A DNA stretch of 48,657 nt from Syntrophobacterales bacterium Delta_02 (GCA_001603955.1 LVAA01000027.1:1-48657); one strand, 5' to 3'. Positions 1-9,960 are shown, counted from the first letter of the stretch. The notes: generated from the sequence alone by a model not told the origin. Translations and numbers: made by a program.

Positions 1-1
1 G

Positions 2-40
2 GTTGAAGCCCAGCAGGCAACGTTTCTTGAAAATATGTAA
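2..40 (+). CDS. 3' end of an upstream gene (partial, unidentified)
   Basis: One frame stays open from the window edge and encodes a 12-residue tail ending LENM before a TAA at 38-40. The other two forward frames do not look coding here. Genes for ParB or a bactofilin often precede the b' gene in related genomes, but these few residues cannot identify the product. Confidence 0.3.
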   Translation, partial: VEAQQATFLENM

Positions 41-49
41 CAAAAATAA

Positions 50-79
50 TTGAAATACCGACGGGAATTGTGTTAAAAC
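50..79 (+). promoter_or_regulatory. Possible sigma70-type promoter of the ATP synthase operon
   Basis: TTGAAA at 50-55 and TAAAAC at 74-79 are 18 bases apart, with a TGT extended -10 just before the second hexamer. It lies in the 80-base gap before atpF'. The -10 match is only 4 of 6, so this is tentative. Confidence 0.3.
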
Positions 80-120
80 CCTACGGATAGTTAAACGCCA
101 ATCTAATTAGGAAGTTCCCT

Positions 121-546
121 ATGATTAACTTTGATGTGACCATTTTGTACCAGTTTGTTCACTTCCTTATCCTTCTTTTCATTCTGAACTTCATCCTTTT
201 CAAGCCGGTCCTCAAGGCCCTGGATAAGCGCCAGAGCACCATCAAGGGACTGACGGATGGTGTCGAGCGGGCAAAGCAGGACACGGTAGATCTGGAAAAG
301 AACTACGAATCCACATTCGTGGAGAAGAGAAAGCCCATCATCGGCAGCAAGGATGCGATCATCTCGGAGGCAAACAAGGAAGCCGTACATGTGATCGAGA
401 AGGCGAGGAGCGAACTGTCCGAGGAGCTCGCGAAGATAAAAAGCGAGATAGAAGCGGAAGGCAGGAAGGTCTATGACGCGCTCAAGGGCGATGTCGGCAA
501 GCTTTCAATGGAAGCCGCGCAGAAGATCTTGAAAAGGAGTATCTGA
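121..546 (+). CDS. atpF': F1Fo ATP synthase subunit b' (peripheral stalk)
   Basis: This 141-residue protein has one N-terminal membrane segment (about residues 5-27) followed by a charged, helical, coiled-coil-like region, the layout of ATP synthase b and b' subunits. It should pair with the next gene product to form the stalk that holds F1 to the membrane sector. The start ATG follows AGGAAG at 109-114. It is the first of seven atp genes. The tandem b'/b pair and the absence of a and c subunit genes here are typical of deltaproteobacterial lineages, where the Fo a/c genes lie elsewhere. Calling it b' rather than b rests on order (shorter, first) and length. Confidence 0.88.
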   Translation: MINFDVTILYQFVHFLILLFILNFILFKPVLKALDKRQSTIKGLTDGVERAKQDTVDLEKNYESTFVEKRKPIIGSKDAIISEANKEAVHVIEKARSELSEELAKIKSEIEAEGRKVYDALKGDVGKLSMEAAQKILKRSI

Positions 547-1040
547 TGGCACCCGGTGGCGAGTCGGTCTGGAGTCTAATATTCAAATTCTTCAATTTTT
601 TTGTTCTGGTCGGCCTACTTATCTATTTTGTCGGTAAACCCTTGAAGGGTTTCCTCAAGAAGCGTCACCAGACGGTGAAGACACAGCTCGAGGAGACGCA
701 GAAGGCCTTGAGCGAGGCTCAGGCCCTGAGGGCAAAGTACCAGGAGAAGATGGACAAGCTCGAGGGGGAGATGGAGGCCTTTCGGAAGCAGACGATGCAG
801 GAAGCGGAAGCGGAAAAGAAGAAGATCGTCGACGAGGCCGTGGGCTTCGCGGCGAGAATACGGGAACAGGCCCGCCTGACGGCAGAGCAGGAAAACAAAG
901 AGGTGTCCCGGAGGATCAAGGAAGAAATCTCCCGTCTTACAGTGGAACAGGCGGAGAAACTCATAACCGAAAAGATCACCCAGTCCGATCATGACAGGCT
1001 GGTGGAAGATTTCATCGTAAAACTGAGGAGCATGAATTGA
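546..1040 (+). CDS. atpF: F1Fo ATP synthase subunit b
   Basis: This 164-residue protein has a single membrane helix at about residues 10-28 followed by a long Lys/Glu/Gln-rich helix, as in b subunits of the peripheral stalk. Its ATG shares one base with the stop codon of the b' gene (TGATG), so translation of the pair is probably coupled. It overlaps the next gene, atpH, by four bases. The membrane anchor and dimerisation region are intact and the length is normal for the family. Confidence 0.92.
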   Translation: MAPGGESVWSLIFKFFNFFVLVGLLIYFVGKPLKGFLKKRHQTVKTQLEETQKALSEAQALRAKYQEKMDKLEGEMEAFRKQTMQEAEAEKKKIVDEAVGFAARIREQARLTAEQENKEVSRRIKEEISRLTVEQAEKLITEKITQSDHDRLVEDFIVKLRSMN

Positions 1041-1579
1041 TAAGCCAATCCATTGCCAAGAGATATGCTAAAGGTCTGTTCAATGTAGGTGAAAAGAACG
1101 GAAAATACAAGGAGTATCAGTCTGAGATAGAAGGGGTCCTTGGTGTTTTCGATAAGGAAGAGCGCCTCAAAAAGGCCATCGTGCTTCCCCTTGTGGAGGT
1201 TGAAAAGCGCCGTGAGGTTTTGAGCGACGTCCTCAAGTCGCTTCAGGTCTCCTCTCCTCTCGCCAGCATGTTCACCATGCTTCTGGAGAAGAACAGGATG
1301 GGGTACCTCTCGCTGATCAGGGATGTCTACAACGACCTCGTTGACGAAAAGGAAGGCAGGGTCAAAGGCACCATCTGGACCGCATTCCCCATGGATGATG
1401 CCGCGAAGGGCAAGATAGAGAAGGAACTCGGGGCGAAACTGGGGAAAGAGGTCCTGCTGACGGTGCGGGAGGACAAAAGCCTTATCGGCGGGGTCAAGGT
1501 TGCCATCAAGGGAACTATTATAGACGGAAGCGTGAAAAGACAGCTGCACACGTTGCAGGAAAATATACTGAAGGAGTAG
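1037..1579 (+). CDS. atpH: F1Fo ATP synthase subunit delta
   Basis: This 180-residue soluble protein begins with a family-typical pattern ([15 protein letters not shown]) and ends with the usual C-terminal segment ([10 protein letters not shown]). Delta sits on top of F1 and links it to the b/b' stalk. The start is TTG at 1037 inside a TTGA overlap with the atpF stop. No in-frame ATG further in would preserve the conserved N-terminus, so the TTG start is preferred. The length is the usual 175-185 residues. Confidence 0.92.
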   Translation: MISQSIAKRYAKGLFNVGEKNGKYKEYQSEIEGVLGVFDKEERLKKAIVLPLVEVEKRREVLSDVLKSLQVSSPLASMFTMLLEKNRMGYLSLIRDVYNDLVDEKEGRVKGTIWTAFPMDDAAKGKIEKELGAKLGKEVLLTVREDKSLIGGVKVAIKGTIIDGSVKRQLHTLQENILKE

Positions 1580-1584
1580 TGTCT

Positions 1585-3093
1585 ATGGAGATCAGGGCCG
1601 ACGAAATAAGCAGGATCATAGAGCAGAAGATATCGGGTTTCGAAAAGGAGATTGACCTTCAGGAAACCGGTGTCATCATGACGGTGGGCGACGGTATCGC
1701 AAGGATATACGGGCTTGAGAACGCCATGGCCGGCGAGCTCCTTGAGTTGCCCCACGGTATTACCGGCATGGTGCAGAACCTTGAGGAAGACAACATCGGC
1801 GCCGTTATCTTCGGCGAGGACTATAAGATCAAGGAAGGCGACCTCGCGAAAAGAACGGGAAAGATCGCCCAGGTCCCCGTCGGTGAGGCGCTCGTGGGCA
1901 GGGTTGTCGACGCCCTTGGGACCCCGATAGACGGCAAAGGCCCGATCGACGCGAAAGAGTTCCGGCCCGTCGAACAGATAGCCCCCGGCGTCGTCGTTCG
2001 CCAGCCCGTTAAGGAGCCTCTGCAGACGGGCATCAAGGAGATCGACGCCCTTATCCCCATCGGCAGGGGCCAGAGAGAGCTCATCATCGGCGACCGCGGT
2101 ACGGGAAAGACCGTCGTGGCCCTCGATACGATCATCAACCAGAAAGGCAAGGATGTTTTCTGCATATACGTGGCCATCGGCCAGAAGAGGTTCTCCGTGG
2201 CGAGGATCGTCGACCTGCTGACGGAATACGGCGCCATGGAGTACACCACGGTGGTCGCGGCGACAGCAAGCGATTCCGCTCCCCTGCAGTTCCTTGCCCC
2301 CTTCGCAGGCACAGCGATGGGTGAGTACTTCAGGGACAACGGGAAGCATGCCCTCATCGTGTACGACGACCTTTCAAAGCATGCCGTCGCGTATCGGCAG
2401 CTCTCGCTGCTCCTCAGGAGGCCGCCGGGACGTGAGGCATACCCCGGGGATATCTTCTATCTCCACTCACGCCTTCTGGAAAGATCGGCAAAGTGGGATG
2501 ACGCCCATGGCGGAGGGTCCCTTACTTCCCTCCCGATCATCGAGACCCAGGCGGGCGACGTTTCCGCGTATATTCCCACGAACGTCATTTCCATTACCGA
2601 CGGTCAGATCTACCTGGAGCCGGAATTGTTCTACGCCGGTGTCAGGCCCGCGATCAACGTCGGTATCTCGGTATCGAGGGTCGGCGGCAACGCACAGATC
2701 AAGGCAATGAAACAGGTGGCAGGCAGGCTGAGGCTGGAAATGGCCCAGTACCGCGAGATGGCCGCATTTGCGAAATTCGGTTCCGACCTCGACAAGGCGA
2801 CACAGGCTCTCCTTGCCCGCGGTTCACGCCTGACGGAGCTTTTCAAGCAGGGCCAGTACGTTCCCATCGCGGTCGAGAAACAGGTCGTGCTTCTCTATGC
2901 CGCGGCAAACGGGTTCATCGATACCTATCCCGAGAGCGCTCTCAAGAAATATGAGGCGGAGTTGGTACGCTTCATGGATTCCAAGTATGCAAATGTTCTC
3001 CAGGAGATCGGGGAGAAGAAGGCCATCGACGCGTCGATCGAAGAAAAGCTTACGAAGGCGCTCAACGAATTGAAGGAAGGATTTACCTACTAA
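1585..3093 (+). CDS. atpA: F1Fo ATP synthase subunit alpha
   Basis: The alpha subunit alternates with beta in the F1 hexamer and carries non-catalytic nucleotide sites. The Walker A motif GDRGTGKT is at residues 169-176 and the family N-terminus ([10 protein letters not shown]) is clear. An in-frame GTG lies at 1579, but AAGGAG at 1571-1576 is only 2 bases from it and 8 from ATG 1585; the ATG also aligns the N-terminus with known AtpA proteins, giving 502 residues. The gene follows atpH closely. Nothing is missing from the nucleotide-binding or C-terminal domains. Confidence 0.96.
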   Translation: MEIRADEISRIIEQKISGFEKEIDLQETGVIMTVGDGIARIYGLENAMAGELLELPHGITGMVQNLEEDNIGAVIFGEDYKIKEGDLAKRTGKIAQVPVGEALVGRVVDALGTPIDGKGPIDAKEFRPVEQIAPGVVVRQPVKEPLQTGIKEIDALIPIGRGQRELIIGDRGTGKTVVALDTIINQKGKDVFCIYVAIGQKRFSVARIVDLLTEYGAMEYTTVVAATASDSAPLQFLAPFAGTAMGEYFRDNGKHALIVYDDLSKHAVAYRQLSLLLRRPPGREAYPGDIFYLHSRLLERSAKWDDAHGGGSLTSLPIIETQAGDVSAYIPTNVISITDGQIYLEPELFYAGVRPAINVGISVSRVGGNAQIKAMKQVAGRLRLEMAQYREMAAFAKFGSDLDKATQALLARGSRLTELFKQGQYVPIAVEKQVVLLYAAANGFIDTYPESALKKYEAELVRFMDSKYANVLQEIGEKKAIDASIEEKLTKALNELKEGFTY

Positions 3094-3105
3094 AGGGAGC
3101 TTTCA

Positions 3106-3966
3106 GTGGCGACGCTAAGAGATATCAAGAGAAAGATAGGAAGTGTCAACAGCACTCAGACCATCACGAGGACGATGAAAATGGTCTCCGCCTCGAAACT
3201 GAGGCGCGCCCAGACGGACCTCGAGAAGATCAAGGACTACGCGGTGAAGATGGAAGAGCTGACCGGCCGTGTCGTGAAGAACATGCCCGCGGATGCTCAC
3301 CCCCTTCTCGAAACGAGAGAAGAGATCAAGAAGGTCCTCATCGTTTCCGTCGGCTCCGACCGGGGCCTCTGCGGCGGATTCAATGTCAACGTGGCCCTCG
3401 CCGCGGAGAACTTCTCGAAGCAGAACCGCGACACCTATGAAAGAGTGGGTGTCTATATCTTCGGGCGGAAGATCCGGGATTACCTCGCAAAGAGAAAGAT
3501 GGATGTCGTGAAGAGCTGGGTCGATGTCAAGAAGGTCGACCAGGAGCTTGTGGACGCCGTCGCCGAGGAGATCATAGAACTCTACCTGACGGGCGAGTTC
3601 GACAAGGTGTATCTCTCCTACACGTATTTTGCGTCACCGGTGAAACAGGAGATCGTTTTCGAGGAGTTCATCCCCATCAAGACGCCCGAGGACGTCGAAT
3701 ACATCGATTACATATGTGAACCCGACCGCATAGAGATCGTCGGGTCCCTCATCCCCCGCTACATAAGCACGAAGATATACTACGCGCTGATCGAATCGCA
3801 GACGTCGGAGCATGCGGCACGGATGAGCGCCATGGAGAACGCGACGAACAACTGCGGTGAGATGGTCCGGTATCTCACCCTTGTCTATAATAAGAGAAGA
3901 CAGGAAGGTATAACCAACGAAATGATGGATATCGTTGGTGGCGCTGAAGCCTTGCGAGGAACATAA
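3106..3966 (+). CDS. atpG: F1Fo ATP synthase subunit gamma
   Basis: Gamma is the central rotor shaft of F1. The 286-residue protein has the conserved N-terminal helix (RDIKRKIGSVNSTQTIT, then MKMVSASKLRRAQ) and the C-terminal helix pattern (MENATNNCGEM, then YNKRRQEGITNE). The start is GTG at 3106 preceded by AGGGAG. It lies between atpA and atpD as in nearly all bacterial F1 operons. Confidence 0.95.
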   Translation: MATLRDIKRKIGSVNSTQTITRTMKMVSASKLRRAQTDLEKIKDYAVKMEELTGRVVKNMPADAHPLLETREEIKKVLIVSVGSDRGLCGGFNVNVALAAENFSKQNRDTYERVGVYIFGRKIRDYLAKRKMDVVKSWVDVKKVDQELVDAVAEEIIELYLTGEFDKVYLSYTYFASPVKQEIVFEEFIPIKTPEDVEYIDYICEPDRIEIVGSLIPRYISTKIYYALIESQTSEHAARMSAMENATNNCGEMVRYLTLVYNKRRQEGITNEMMDIVGGAEALRGT

Positions 3967-3983
3967 TCTAAGGAGGAAGATAG

Positions 3984-5405
<1,422 letters not shown>

Positions 5406-5414
5406 GATAACGTT

Positions 5415-5816
5415 ATGCTCAACCTTGAGATAATTACCCCTGAGAGAACGGTTGTCAAGGACGAAGTCGATGTGGTGGAGGCCACGGGAGCCGAGGGTGA
5501 GTTCGGTATCATGCCGGGCCACACCCAGTTCCTGACCACCCTCCGCATAGGAGAGATCCGCTACAAGAAGGGTTCGGAGACCATCTATATTGCGTCAAGC
5601 GGCGGGTTCGCCGAGGTGGTCGAGGACAAGGTGACATTGCTTGTAGATACAGCGGAGAGCGCGAAGGACATAGATGTTGAACGGGCAAAGAAAGCAATGG
5701 AACGTGCCGAAACCCTGTTGAAGACAATGGCCTATGATCATGCGGAATACCGGATGATGGAAATGGCACTTCTTAGGGCGATTGCCCGTATAGGCGTAGC
5801 GTCCAAGAAAATATAA
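5415..5816 (+). CDS. atpC: F1Fo ATP synthase subunit epsilon
   Basis: This 133-residue protein has the beta-sandwich signature (GAEGEFGIMPGH) and a C-terminal helical hairpin (DVERAKKAMERAETLL). Epsilon couples rotation to the c-ring and can inhibit hydrolysis. Its stop codon overlaps the next start by one base (TAATG), placing the B3/4-domain gene in the same transcript. Confidence 0.94.
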   Translation: MLNLEIITPERTVVKDEVDVVEATGAEGEFGIMPGHTQFLTTLRIGEIRYKKGSETIYIASSGGFAEVVEDKVTLLVDTAESAKDIDVERAKKAMERAETLLKTMAYDHAEYRMMEMALLRAIARIGVASKKI

Positions 5817-6514
5817 TGCTCTTCACCATCGACGAGGGGCTATTCAGCCTTTTTCCTGCATTGCAGGTCGGTGTGGTTGTTTGCGAGATTGACAACATAA
5901 GGTACGGTGAAGATGGACTTGAGGAAGTCGTTGACGATCTGATGGTCCATTTTTCTTTCGAGCGTCCGCAGGATCACCCGAATATCAAGGCATGGAGGGA
6001 AGCCTTCAAAAAGATGGGCATGGCACCGACGAAGTATCCCAGTTTCATAGAATCCCTTCTCAGGCGAGCCCTGAAAGGGGGGCCCTTCCCGCGTTTCAAC
6101 CCCATTGTTGACCTCTATAATTCGATTGCCCTCAAGTACCTTGTCCCGATCAGCGGGCATGCCGTCAGCGGGGTCGACGGCAACATCAGCCTCACCTTCG
6201 CGGCGGGCACGGAAACCTTCATCCCCATGGATATGGGAGAACAGGAGGCGGTGGAGAAGGGGGAGGTCATCGTGAAGGATAACAGTGATGCCCTGACGCG
6301 GCGGTGGCTCTGGAAACGATCGAACAAAGACAGGATCGAAAGCGAGACCACCCGGGCATGCCTCTTGATTCATGCCATGTCAGGCTTGCCCGACTGGATC
6401 TGCGAGAGGGCCGTCAAAGACCTTGTTGACAGCATTCTTGTCAATGAATATGGAAGGATCGTGCACCGGGCAACGGTGACAGCATCAGAAAGAGAGACCG
6501 AATTCGCGGTGTAG
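5816..6514 (+). CDS. B3/4 domain protein (related to phenylalanyl-tRNA synthetase beta-chain domain)
   Basis: The 232-residue protein resembles stand-alone B3/B4 domain proteins, a fold first known from the tRNA-binding/editing region of PheT. Supporting segments are a WREAFKKMGMAPTKYPSF motif at about residues 59-76, and an N-P-I-V-D-L-Y-N-S segment followed by PISGHAV. Members are proposed to act on tRNA or small aminoacyl compounds, but the role is not settled. Its start overlaps the atpC stop by one base, so it is expressed with the ATP synthase genes. There are no catalytic residues I can name. It is followed 37 bases later by a nitroreductase. Confidence 0.72.
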   Translation: MLFTIDEGLFSLFPALQVGVVVCEIDNIRYGEDGLEEVVDDLMVHFSFERPQDHPNIKAWREAFKKMGMAPTKYPSFIESLLRRALKGGPFPRFNPIVDLYNSIALKYLVPISGHAVSGVDGNISLTFAAGTETFIPMDMGEQEAVEKGEVIVKDNSDALTRRWLWKRSNKDRIESETTRACLLIHAMSGLPDWICERAVKDLVDSILVNEYGRIVHRATVTASERETEFAV

Positions 6515-6551
6515 GTGTCCGCAGGATTCGAGAAGAAGGAGGACCGATTCT

Positions 6552-7205
6552 ATGGATCTCATCGAAGCGATCAAGGTGAGGAAGAGCGTCCGGGCCTTCA
6601 GGCCCGATCCGGTCTCGAGGCAACAGATAGAGGAGATACTGAGCCTCGTGATCCATGCCCCGTCTGCCATCAATCTCCAACCCTGGGAATTCGTCGTTGT
6701 CACGGGCGAAGAGAAGGCGAGGCTGAGCCGCAGGCTCGTGAAGCTGTACCGTGAGAAACAGATCTCCTGCAGCCCGGGGAATGTGAAACCTCTTTCGGCG
6801 GAGTTCCACAAAAGGGGGGCCGAATCCTTCATACTGATGAACCCATATCTCGAAAAAATGGGACAGGAGTTCAACCGGTTCATCAACGAAGGCAGCTGCA
6901 ACTTCTACGGCGCGCCTGCTGCGGTTATCTTCTGCCTCGACAACGCCTTCTCTGAGGCCCGTCTTGTGGATGTCGGGATAGCCCTCGGCTATTTCCTTCT
7001 TATCGCACACAGCTTGGGCCTCTCCACGTGCCCCATCGGTCTTATCAACGCCTATGAGGACGACATCAAGGAGATACTCAACATCCCCGACAACAAGAAT
7101 GTGGTGATCGGCGCCGCCCTCGGCTACCCTGATCCCGCAAGCCCCATCAACGAGTTCACGTCCCCCCGGGACGATCTCCAGAACTTCGTGAGGTGGATAG
7201 ACTGA
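6552..7205 (+). CDS. Nitroreductase family FMN-dependent oxidoreductase
   Basis: This 217-residue protein begins with the family pattern RKSVRAF, then HAPSAINLQPWEFVVV, where flavin-binding residues lie. Near the C-terminus LGYFLLIAHSLGLSTCPIGL and AALGYPDPASPINE match the second flavin-binding part. Such enzymes reduce nitro compounds, quinones or flavins with NAD(P)H; the substrate cannot be told from sequence. AAGGAGG lies just before the ATG. It may be the last gene of the atp transcript, since a large inverted repeat follows. Confidence 0.85.
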   Translation: MDLIEAIKVRKSVRAFRPDPVSRQQIEEILSLVIHAPSAINLQPWEFVVVTGEEKARLSRRLVKLYREKQISCSPGNVKPLSAEFHKRGAESFILMNPYLEKMGQEFNRFINEGSCNFYGAPAAVIFCLDNAFSEARLVDVGIALGYFLLIAHSLGLSTCPIGLINAYEDDIKEILNIPDNKNVVIGAALGYPDPASPINEFTSPRDDLQNFVRWID

Positions 7206-7210
7206 AAAGG

Positions 7211-7352
7211 CGGCTTGAATGGCTTGAGCCGCTTGAACGTTTGAAGCTGAGAAAAAACGTGAGGCATCGCTGATCAGATCCGGCCCGCCCGGATGATGTG
7301 CTTTGCGCCTTTAACATTCAAGCAGTTCAAGCCATTCAAGCAGTTCAAGCCG
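7211..7352. repeat. Inverted-repeat element built of 9-nt GGTTCAAGC-like units (copy 1)
   Basis: The left arm (7211-7242) and right arm (7314-7352) are imperfect reverse complements made of variants of the unit GGTTCAAGC. They enclose a 71-base spacer. The spacer contains a GAAAAAA..TGAGGCATC stretch (7251-7268) that recurs in the copy at 42758-42936. The element sits between the nitroreductase stop and the 3' end of the minus-strand tRNA-Pro, so RNA from either side would form a long hairpin and may end there. Confidence 0.75.
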
Positions 7353-7358
7353 TCTTTT

Positions 7359-7437
7359 TGGTCGGGGCGACTGGATTTGAACCAGCGGCCTCTTGCGCCC
7401 AAGGCAAGCGCGCTGAACCATACTGCGCCACGCCCCG
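7359..7437 (-). tRNA. tRNA-Pro (anticodon UGG), CCA encoded
   Basis: Read on the minus strand, a full cloverleaf folds. The acceptor stem CGGGGCG pairs with CGCCCCG, the D stem is GCGC/GCGC, and the anticodon stem is CTTGC/GCAAG with loop CTTGGGC giving anticodon TGG. The T arm is CTGG-TTCAAAT-CCAG, the discriminator is A, and the terminal CCA is encoded at 7359-7361. UGG reads proline codons. Confidence 0.96.
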
Positions 7438-7447
7438 ATCAGCCACC

Positions 7448-7476
7448 AGCATATCACAGAAAGAACCGTATTTCAA
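7448..7476 (-). promoter_or_regulatory. Promoter of tRNA-Pro
   Basis: On the minus strand TTGAAA (7471-7476) is followed after 17 bases by TATGCT (7448-7453), preceded by TGA as an extended -10. The mature tRNA 5' end is 10 bases downstream, a normal distance for a stable-RNA promoter. Confidence 0.6.
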
Positions 7477-7511
7477 CAGGTTGGGGCCCTGAGAGGCCCG
7501 AGACAAGGGCG

Positions 7512-7540
7512 TTGACTTTTTCCGCTTTTCGGCTCACAAT
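7512..7540 (+). promoter_or_regulatory. Possible promoter of the ahbC-hemB-ahbD genes
   Basis: TTGACT (7512-7517) and CACAAT (7535-7540) are 17 bases apart. The start codon at 7550 lies only 9 bases after the -10, so transcription from here would give a nearly leaderless mRNA. An AAGGG at 7541-7545 could instead be a weak ribosome site of a longer transcript. Confidence 0.4.
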
Positions 7541-7549
7541 AAGGGCACT

Positions 7550-8731
7550 ATGATCGGCATATCCAAACTCTATTGCGGGGCCGTGGAGGCCTCGGACCCT
7601 CTAAGGTACGGCAGGGATTCATCGCTCCTGCCTTCACATCTGCTGCAGTTCTCGAAGGACAAGAGGCCTGTCGTTGTCTGGAACACTACGAAACGGTGCA
7701 ATCTCAGGTGTGTTCACTGCTATGCCTTTGCCGAAGGCGAGGGTTACAGGGGAGACGAATTGTCGACTCAGGAGGGTAAGGGGCTCATCGATGATCTGGC
7801 ACGCTTCCATGTGCCCGTCATTCTCTTCTCCGGCGGGGAGCCGGTGCTCAGGGAGGACCTTCCGGAGCTCATCGACCATGCGGTGAAAAGGGGCGTCAGG
7901 GCCGTCATATCAACGAACGGCACCCTCATCACGAAGGAAAAGGCCGGGGTTTTCGCCCGGTGCTCGCTGTCCTACATCGGTGTAAGCCTGGACGGTCTGA
8001 GCGAGATAAACGATGCTTTCCGCGGTGTCGAGGGGGCCTTTGCGCGTGCCATGGAGGGCATCAGGAACGCGAGGGACGCGGGCATCAAGGTGGGCCTCAG
8101 GTTCACCATCAACAGGAGGAACATCGACGAGGTGCCGAAGATCTTCGACCTCATAGAGGAAGAGGGTATTCAGCGCGTCTGTTTCTATCACCTTGTCTAC
8201 GCCGGGCGAGGATCGAAGCTCATAGGTGAGGACCTCTCCCATGAAGAGACCCGCCGCGTCGTGGACCTTATCATGGACAGGACCAGGGCCCTCTTCGAGA
8301 AGGGGGGATCGCCCGAGGTCCTCACCGTTGACAACCACGCCGATGGACCCTATGTCTACCTGAGGCTCCTCAGGGAGGACCCGGAGAGGGCGGCGGAGGT
8401 GCTGGAACTGCTCAGGATGAACGAGGGGAACTCCTCGGGCGTCGGCATCGCCTGTGTCGACGAGAAGGGGAACGTGCATGCAGACCAGTTCTGGAGGCAC
8501 TACAGCTTCGGCAACGTTCGTGAGCGGCCCTTCAGCGCGATTTGGACGGATCTCACGGACCCGGTCATGGCGAAGCTCAAGGAGAAGAAAAAGTACGTGG
8601 GCGGCCGCTGCGCAGCGTGCAGATGGCTCGATATCTGTGCCGGCAACTTCCGAGTCCGCGCCGAAGCGGCAACGGGCAACCTCTGGGCCGAGGACCCGCA
8701 GTGCTATCTGACGGAAGAAGAAATAAGATGA
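7550..8731 (+). CDS. ahbC: 12,18-didecarboxysiroheme deacetylase, radical SAM (AhbC)
   Basis: This 393-residue radical SAM enzyme has the CxxxCxxC cluster motif at C50, C54 and C57 and the SAM-binding GGEP segment. Its NirJ/AhbC-type opening reads MIGISKLYCG, then LPSHLLQFSKDKRPVVVWN. A C-terminal Cys set (C354, C357, C363, C385) suits a second iron-sulfur cluster. In the siroheme-dependent pathway AhbC removes two acetate side chains to give iron-coproporphyrin III. The neighbours hemB and ahbD support heme synthesis rather than heme d1, which would need further nir genes. NirJ-type paralogues are similar, so the exact substrate is inferred from family and context. Confidence 0.86.
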   Translation: MIGISKLYCGAVEASDPLRYGRDSSLLPSHLLQFSKDKRPVVVWNTTKRCNLRCVHCYAFAEGEGYRGDELSTQEGKGLIDDLARFHVPVILFSGGEPVLREDLPELIDHAVKRGVRAVISTNGTLITKEKAGVFARCSLSYIGVSLDGLSEINDAFRGVEGAFARAMEGIRNARDAGIKVGLRFTINRRNIDEVPKIFDLIEEEGIQRVCFYHLVYAGRGSKLIGEDLSHEETRRVVDLIMDRTRALFEKGGSPEVLTVDNHADGPYVYLRLLREDPERAAEVLELLRMNEGNSSGVGIACVDEKGNVHADQFWRHYSFGNVRERPFSAIWTDLTDPVMAKLKEKKKYVGGRCAACRWLDICAGNFRVRAEAATGNLWAEDPQCYLTEEEIR

Positions 8732-8733
8732 TA

Positions 8734-8957
8734 GTTATCAATGACCAAATCCCAATAACCAAACAATAACCAATCGACCAATGATCAATGACCAGACAAA
8801 GGACAGACCACCGGCAGGCCGGTTGGCCATTGACGCGACTGTTGTCTGATAAACTGGAATCTGGTAAATTGGTCATTATCAGTTCGTGGTCATCGGTGCT
8901 TGGTCAATTGGTGATTCTTATCGTCCTGGTTATTGGAATTTGGTCTTTGGTCATTAT
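8734..8957. repeat. Imperfect inverted repeat of CCAATRACC-like units between ahbC and hemB
   Basis: The left part (8734-8795) is rich in CAATGACCA and AATAACCA units and the right part (8870-8957) holds their reverse complements. The best pair is 8743-8760 with 8928-8945, matching at 17 of 18 positions. The array starts three bases after the ahbC stop and ends just before the hemB ribosome site (AAGGAGG, 8963-8969). A 25-base direct-repeat copy of the same style follows ahbD at 10949-10972. It fills the 242-base gap; I see no gene in it. Confidence 0.7.
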
Positions 8958-8973
8958 CTTCTAAGGAGGTTTC

Positions 8974-9960
8974 ATGCGGTACCCGACATACCGGCCGAGG
9001 AGAATGAGAAAGAACGAGAAGTTGCGGGGCATGGTCCGCGAAACGGCCCTCTCGCCCGACTGCCTCGTCTACCCCGTTTTCGTAAAGGAGATGAGCGAAC
9101 GGGAGGTTCCCATCGACGCCATGCCCGGGATCAGCCAGTTCTCCGTCGACGGGGTTCTCGGCGAGGTGGACAAGGTCCTCGAGGCGGGTGTGCCTGCCAT
9201 CCTCGTATTCGGCGTACCTGAGAAGAAGGACGAAACGGGCAGCGGTGCCTACGACAAGAACGGTATCGTCCAACAGGCTGTGCGGGCCATCAAGGCGCGT
9301 TTCGGAGAAGACATCCTCGTCATCACCGACGTCTGCATGTGCGAGTACACGAGTCACGGCCACTGCGGCGTCGTGAAGGACGGCTACGTTGACAACGACG
9401 AGACCCTGAAGCTCCTTGCGAAGAGCGCACTTACCCACGTCATGGCCGGTGCCGACATGGTCGCGCCCTCGGATATGATGGACGGCAGGGTGCGGGCCAT
9501 CAGGGAGATGCTCGACCTCCACGGGGACTACAATGTGCCGGTAATGAGCTACGCGGCGAAGTATGCGTCCTGTCTCTACGGCCCCTTCCGGGAGGCGGCC
9601 GAGTCGACCCCGCAGTTCGGCGACCGCAGGTCCTACCAGATGGACCCCCCCAACAGCCGTGAGGCCATGCGGGAGATCGCCCTGGACATCGAAGAGGGGG
9701 CGGACATAATCATGATAAAGCCGGCGCTCCTCTACCTTGACGTCTTAAGTCAGGCGAGAGAAAGGTTCAACATACCCCTCGCGGCATACAGCGTCAGCGG
9801 CGAGTATTCGATGATCAGGTTCGCCGCCGCAAAGGGATCCTTCGACCTGAAAAGGGCGGTCATCGAATCCACGACGAGTATCCGGCGCGCCGGGGCAGAC
9901 ATCATCATCACCTACTTCGCAAAAGAGATCGGTACATGGGCGAAAGAACGTACCCTCTGA
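8974..9960 (+). CDS. hemB: Delta-aminolevulinic acid dehydratase (porphobilinogen synthase)
   Basis: The enzyme joins two 5-aminolevulinate molecules into porphobilinogen, the first common step of tetrapyrrole synthesis. The 328-residue protein has the zinc-site cysteines C121, C123 and C131 (DVCMCEYTSHGHC), so it is the zinc type. The two active-site lysines are K196 (YAAKYASC) and K249 (IIMIKPALLY). A strong AAGGAGG precedes the ATG. Its 3' end overlaps ahbD by 25 bases, so the two are translated from one mRNA. Confidence 0.96.
   Translation: MRYPTYRPRRMRKNEKLRGMVRETALSPDCLVYPVFVKEMSEREVPIDAMPGISQFSVDGVLGEVDKVLEAGVPAILVFGVPEKKDETGSGAYDKNGIVQQAVRAIKARFGEDILVITDVCMCEYTSHGHCGVVKDGYVDNDETLKLLAKSALTHVMAGADMVAPSDMMDGRVRAIREMLDLHGDYNVPVMSYAAKYASCLYGPFREAAESTPQFGDRRSYQMDPPNSREAMREIALDIEEGADIIMIKPALLYLDVLSQARERFNIPLAAYSVSGEYSMIRFAAAKGSFDLKRAVIESTTSIRRAGADIIITYFAKEIGTWAKERTL

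Noticed and set aside
1327..2349. 340-residue minus-strand frame opposite atpH-atpA
   Set aside because: The + strand genes are certain, and this translation resembles no protein family.
7211..7352. Insertion sequence
   Set aside because: No transposase frame and no target-site duplication are visible; the element is only about 140 bases long.
7293..7553. Small + strand frame reading LDLNQRPLAPKAS across the tRNA
   Set aside because: This is the well-known false translation of a tRNA gene read on the opposite strand.
8732..8973. Riboswitch before hemB
   Set aside because: The gap is explained by repeat units, and I see no conserved riboswitch core.
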